This document shows positions 63,599 through 64,000 of a DNA stretch of 64,000 bases, one piece after another; positions within the stretch are counted from its first letter, which is position 1, and every line of letters begins with the position of its first letter. Source of the stretch: Pictodentalium vernedei (taxonomy: Eukaryota; Mollusca; Scaphopoda; Dentaliida; Dentaliidae); contig CM062296.1 of assembly GCA_031216915.1 (NCBI GenBank), positions 64,002,367-64,066,366 on the forward strand, read 5' to 3'. The translations under genes were made by a program, and so were the position numbers. The notes under the pieces are model-generated. The model was not told the DNA's origin, made no database searches, and worked only from the letters and a program-made list of their open reading frames with translations.

Positions 63599-64000
63599 AT
63601 AAGACTCCAGGCACCCAGGCCCGAAATCAGTTACCAAAAATACACCATCTGATGCAAAACAGAGACTTCCAGGGAAGAAACTGCAGAACATCAGATGGTA
63701 GATGCAGAACACAACGCCTAACCACCCGTAGGTGAAGACGTAAACATGGGGAAAGAACAGAATTCATTCTGTTATTCAGCTAAAACTCCCAAGAAATTTT
63801 AGTAATAATAATTACAGAAACTATGCCAAAAGCATGGGAGAATAGCAAGGGGGAACTTAAAGGACAGGGAGAGAGGAAAACACTTGAAAAAACAGTGTAA
63901 CTAAATAATCAGAATGACAACAAAATGGCTGCTGCCTTGAAAATAGGTAACTTAACATAATTTCATTAAAAAATTTTAAGTTACAGCCCTGATAATATTC
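63599..64000 (-). mobile_element. DIRS D 5' leader, continuing beyond the window
   Basis: ATAAGACTCCAGGCACC... aligns to A 8338-8740 with about 10-15% visible differences (AACATCAGATGG, GGGAGAATAGCAAGGGGG). D's 5' terminal repeat should follow within about 150-250 bp of the window end. Confidence 0.82.

Larger units (their letters stand above)
49011..64000 (-). mobile_element. DIRS retrotransposon, copy D: old, decayed, hosts three later insertions
   Basis: The right end is at 49011 and the ICR at 49313-49401. Coding remnants, all with many indels, are listed separately. It is interrupted by a DNA transposon (50828-52020) that holds a SINE, and by DIRS E (56467-63598). Its 5' leader continues from 63599 past the window end. 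The palindrome ACTGCGCATGCGCAGT is intact at 49184 despite heavy divergence around it. Confidence 0.9.

Noticed and set aside
1-64000. CRISPR array or bacterial operon
   Set aside because: The repeats are 165-174 bp tandem units or dispersed inverted repeats with no spacer pattern, and introns, a SINE and retrotransposons show the DNA is eukaryotic.

Overview
This is eukaryotic, metazoan genomic DNA. It is built almost entirely of transposable elements of many classes, including DIRS-type tyrosine-recombinase retrotransposons, a tRNA-derived SINE, hAT- and TA-type MITEs, a Helitron-like element and satellite-carrying elements. The only host gene I can recognise is split across a very large intron. 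It is PLGRKT (plasminogen receptor with C-terminal lysine), represented by two minus-strand exons at 30593-30723 and 14829-14938. The satellite-carrying elements resemble the pearl/Helentron-like repeats described from bivalves, so a marine invertebrate (mollusc possible) fits, but the sequence alone does not prove a species.

The dominant content is one DIRS family, always on the minus strand and about 7.13 kb long. The copies are A (1947-9080, plus an extra terminal unit at 1618-1946), B (32191-39314), C (40735-47865), D (49011 to beyond the window end, old and broken) and E (56467-63598, inserted inside D). Each intact copy carries a Cys-rich Gag-like ORF1, an ORF2 with reverse transcriptase, RNase H and a C-terminal Dam-like region, and a tyrosine recombinase ORF that overlaps ORF2. 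The ends are inverted repeats of about 190 bp. Next to the 3' end lies an internal complementary region made of the complements of the two outer ends, which is the DIRS signature. A and B form one subfamily, and C and E another. E is the most intact copy. A has a broken recombinase and B has a nonsense codon in ORF1.

Layout: 1-1617 and 9081-9465 are a tandem-repeat element split by DIRS A. 9466-16470 holds foldback elements and MITEs, a LINE fragment and the PLGRKT exon at 14.8 kb. 16.5-23.2 kb is a run of tandem-array elements with 165-170 bp cores, including an uninterrupted paralogue of A's target. 23.3-28.2 kb holds a 6-bp-TSD transposon, nested MITEs, a hAT-like element and a mini-Helitron. 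29.0-30.5 kb is a 170-bp array, followed by the second PLGRKT exon. 30.9 kb to the end is mostly DIRS B, C, D and E in or beside palindromic MITEs.

How the parts relate: paralogous uninterrupted sites inside the window show that the DIRS elements enter AAA^AT sites without target duplication. Three of the five sit within 12 bp of a long perfect hairpin. D contains a second transposon that itself contains a SINE, giving a four-level nest. Every DIRS terminal repeat keeps a perfect NRF-1-type palindrome, even in the decayed copy, which suggests a promoter element. No prokaryotic, CRISPR or viral gene is seen.
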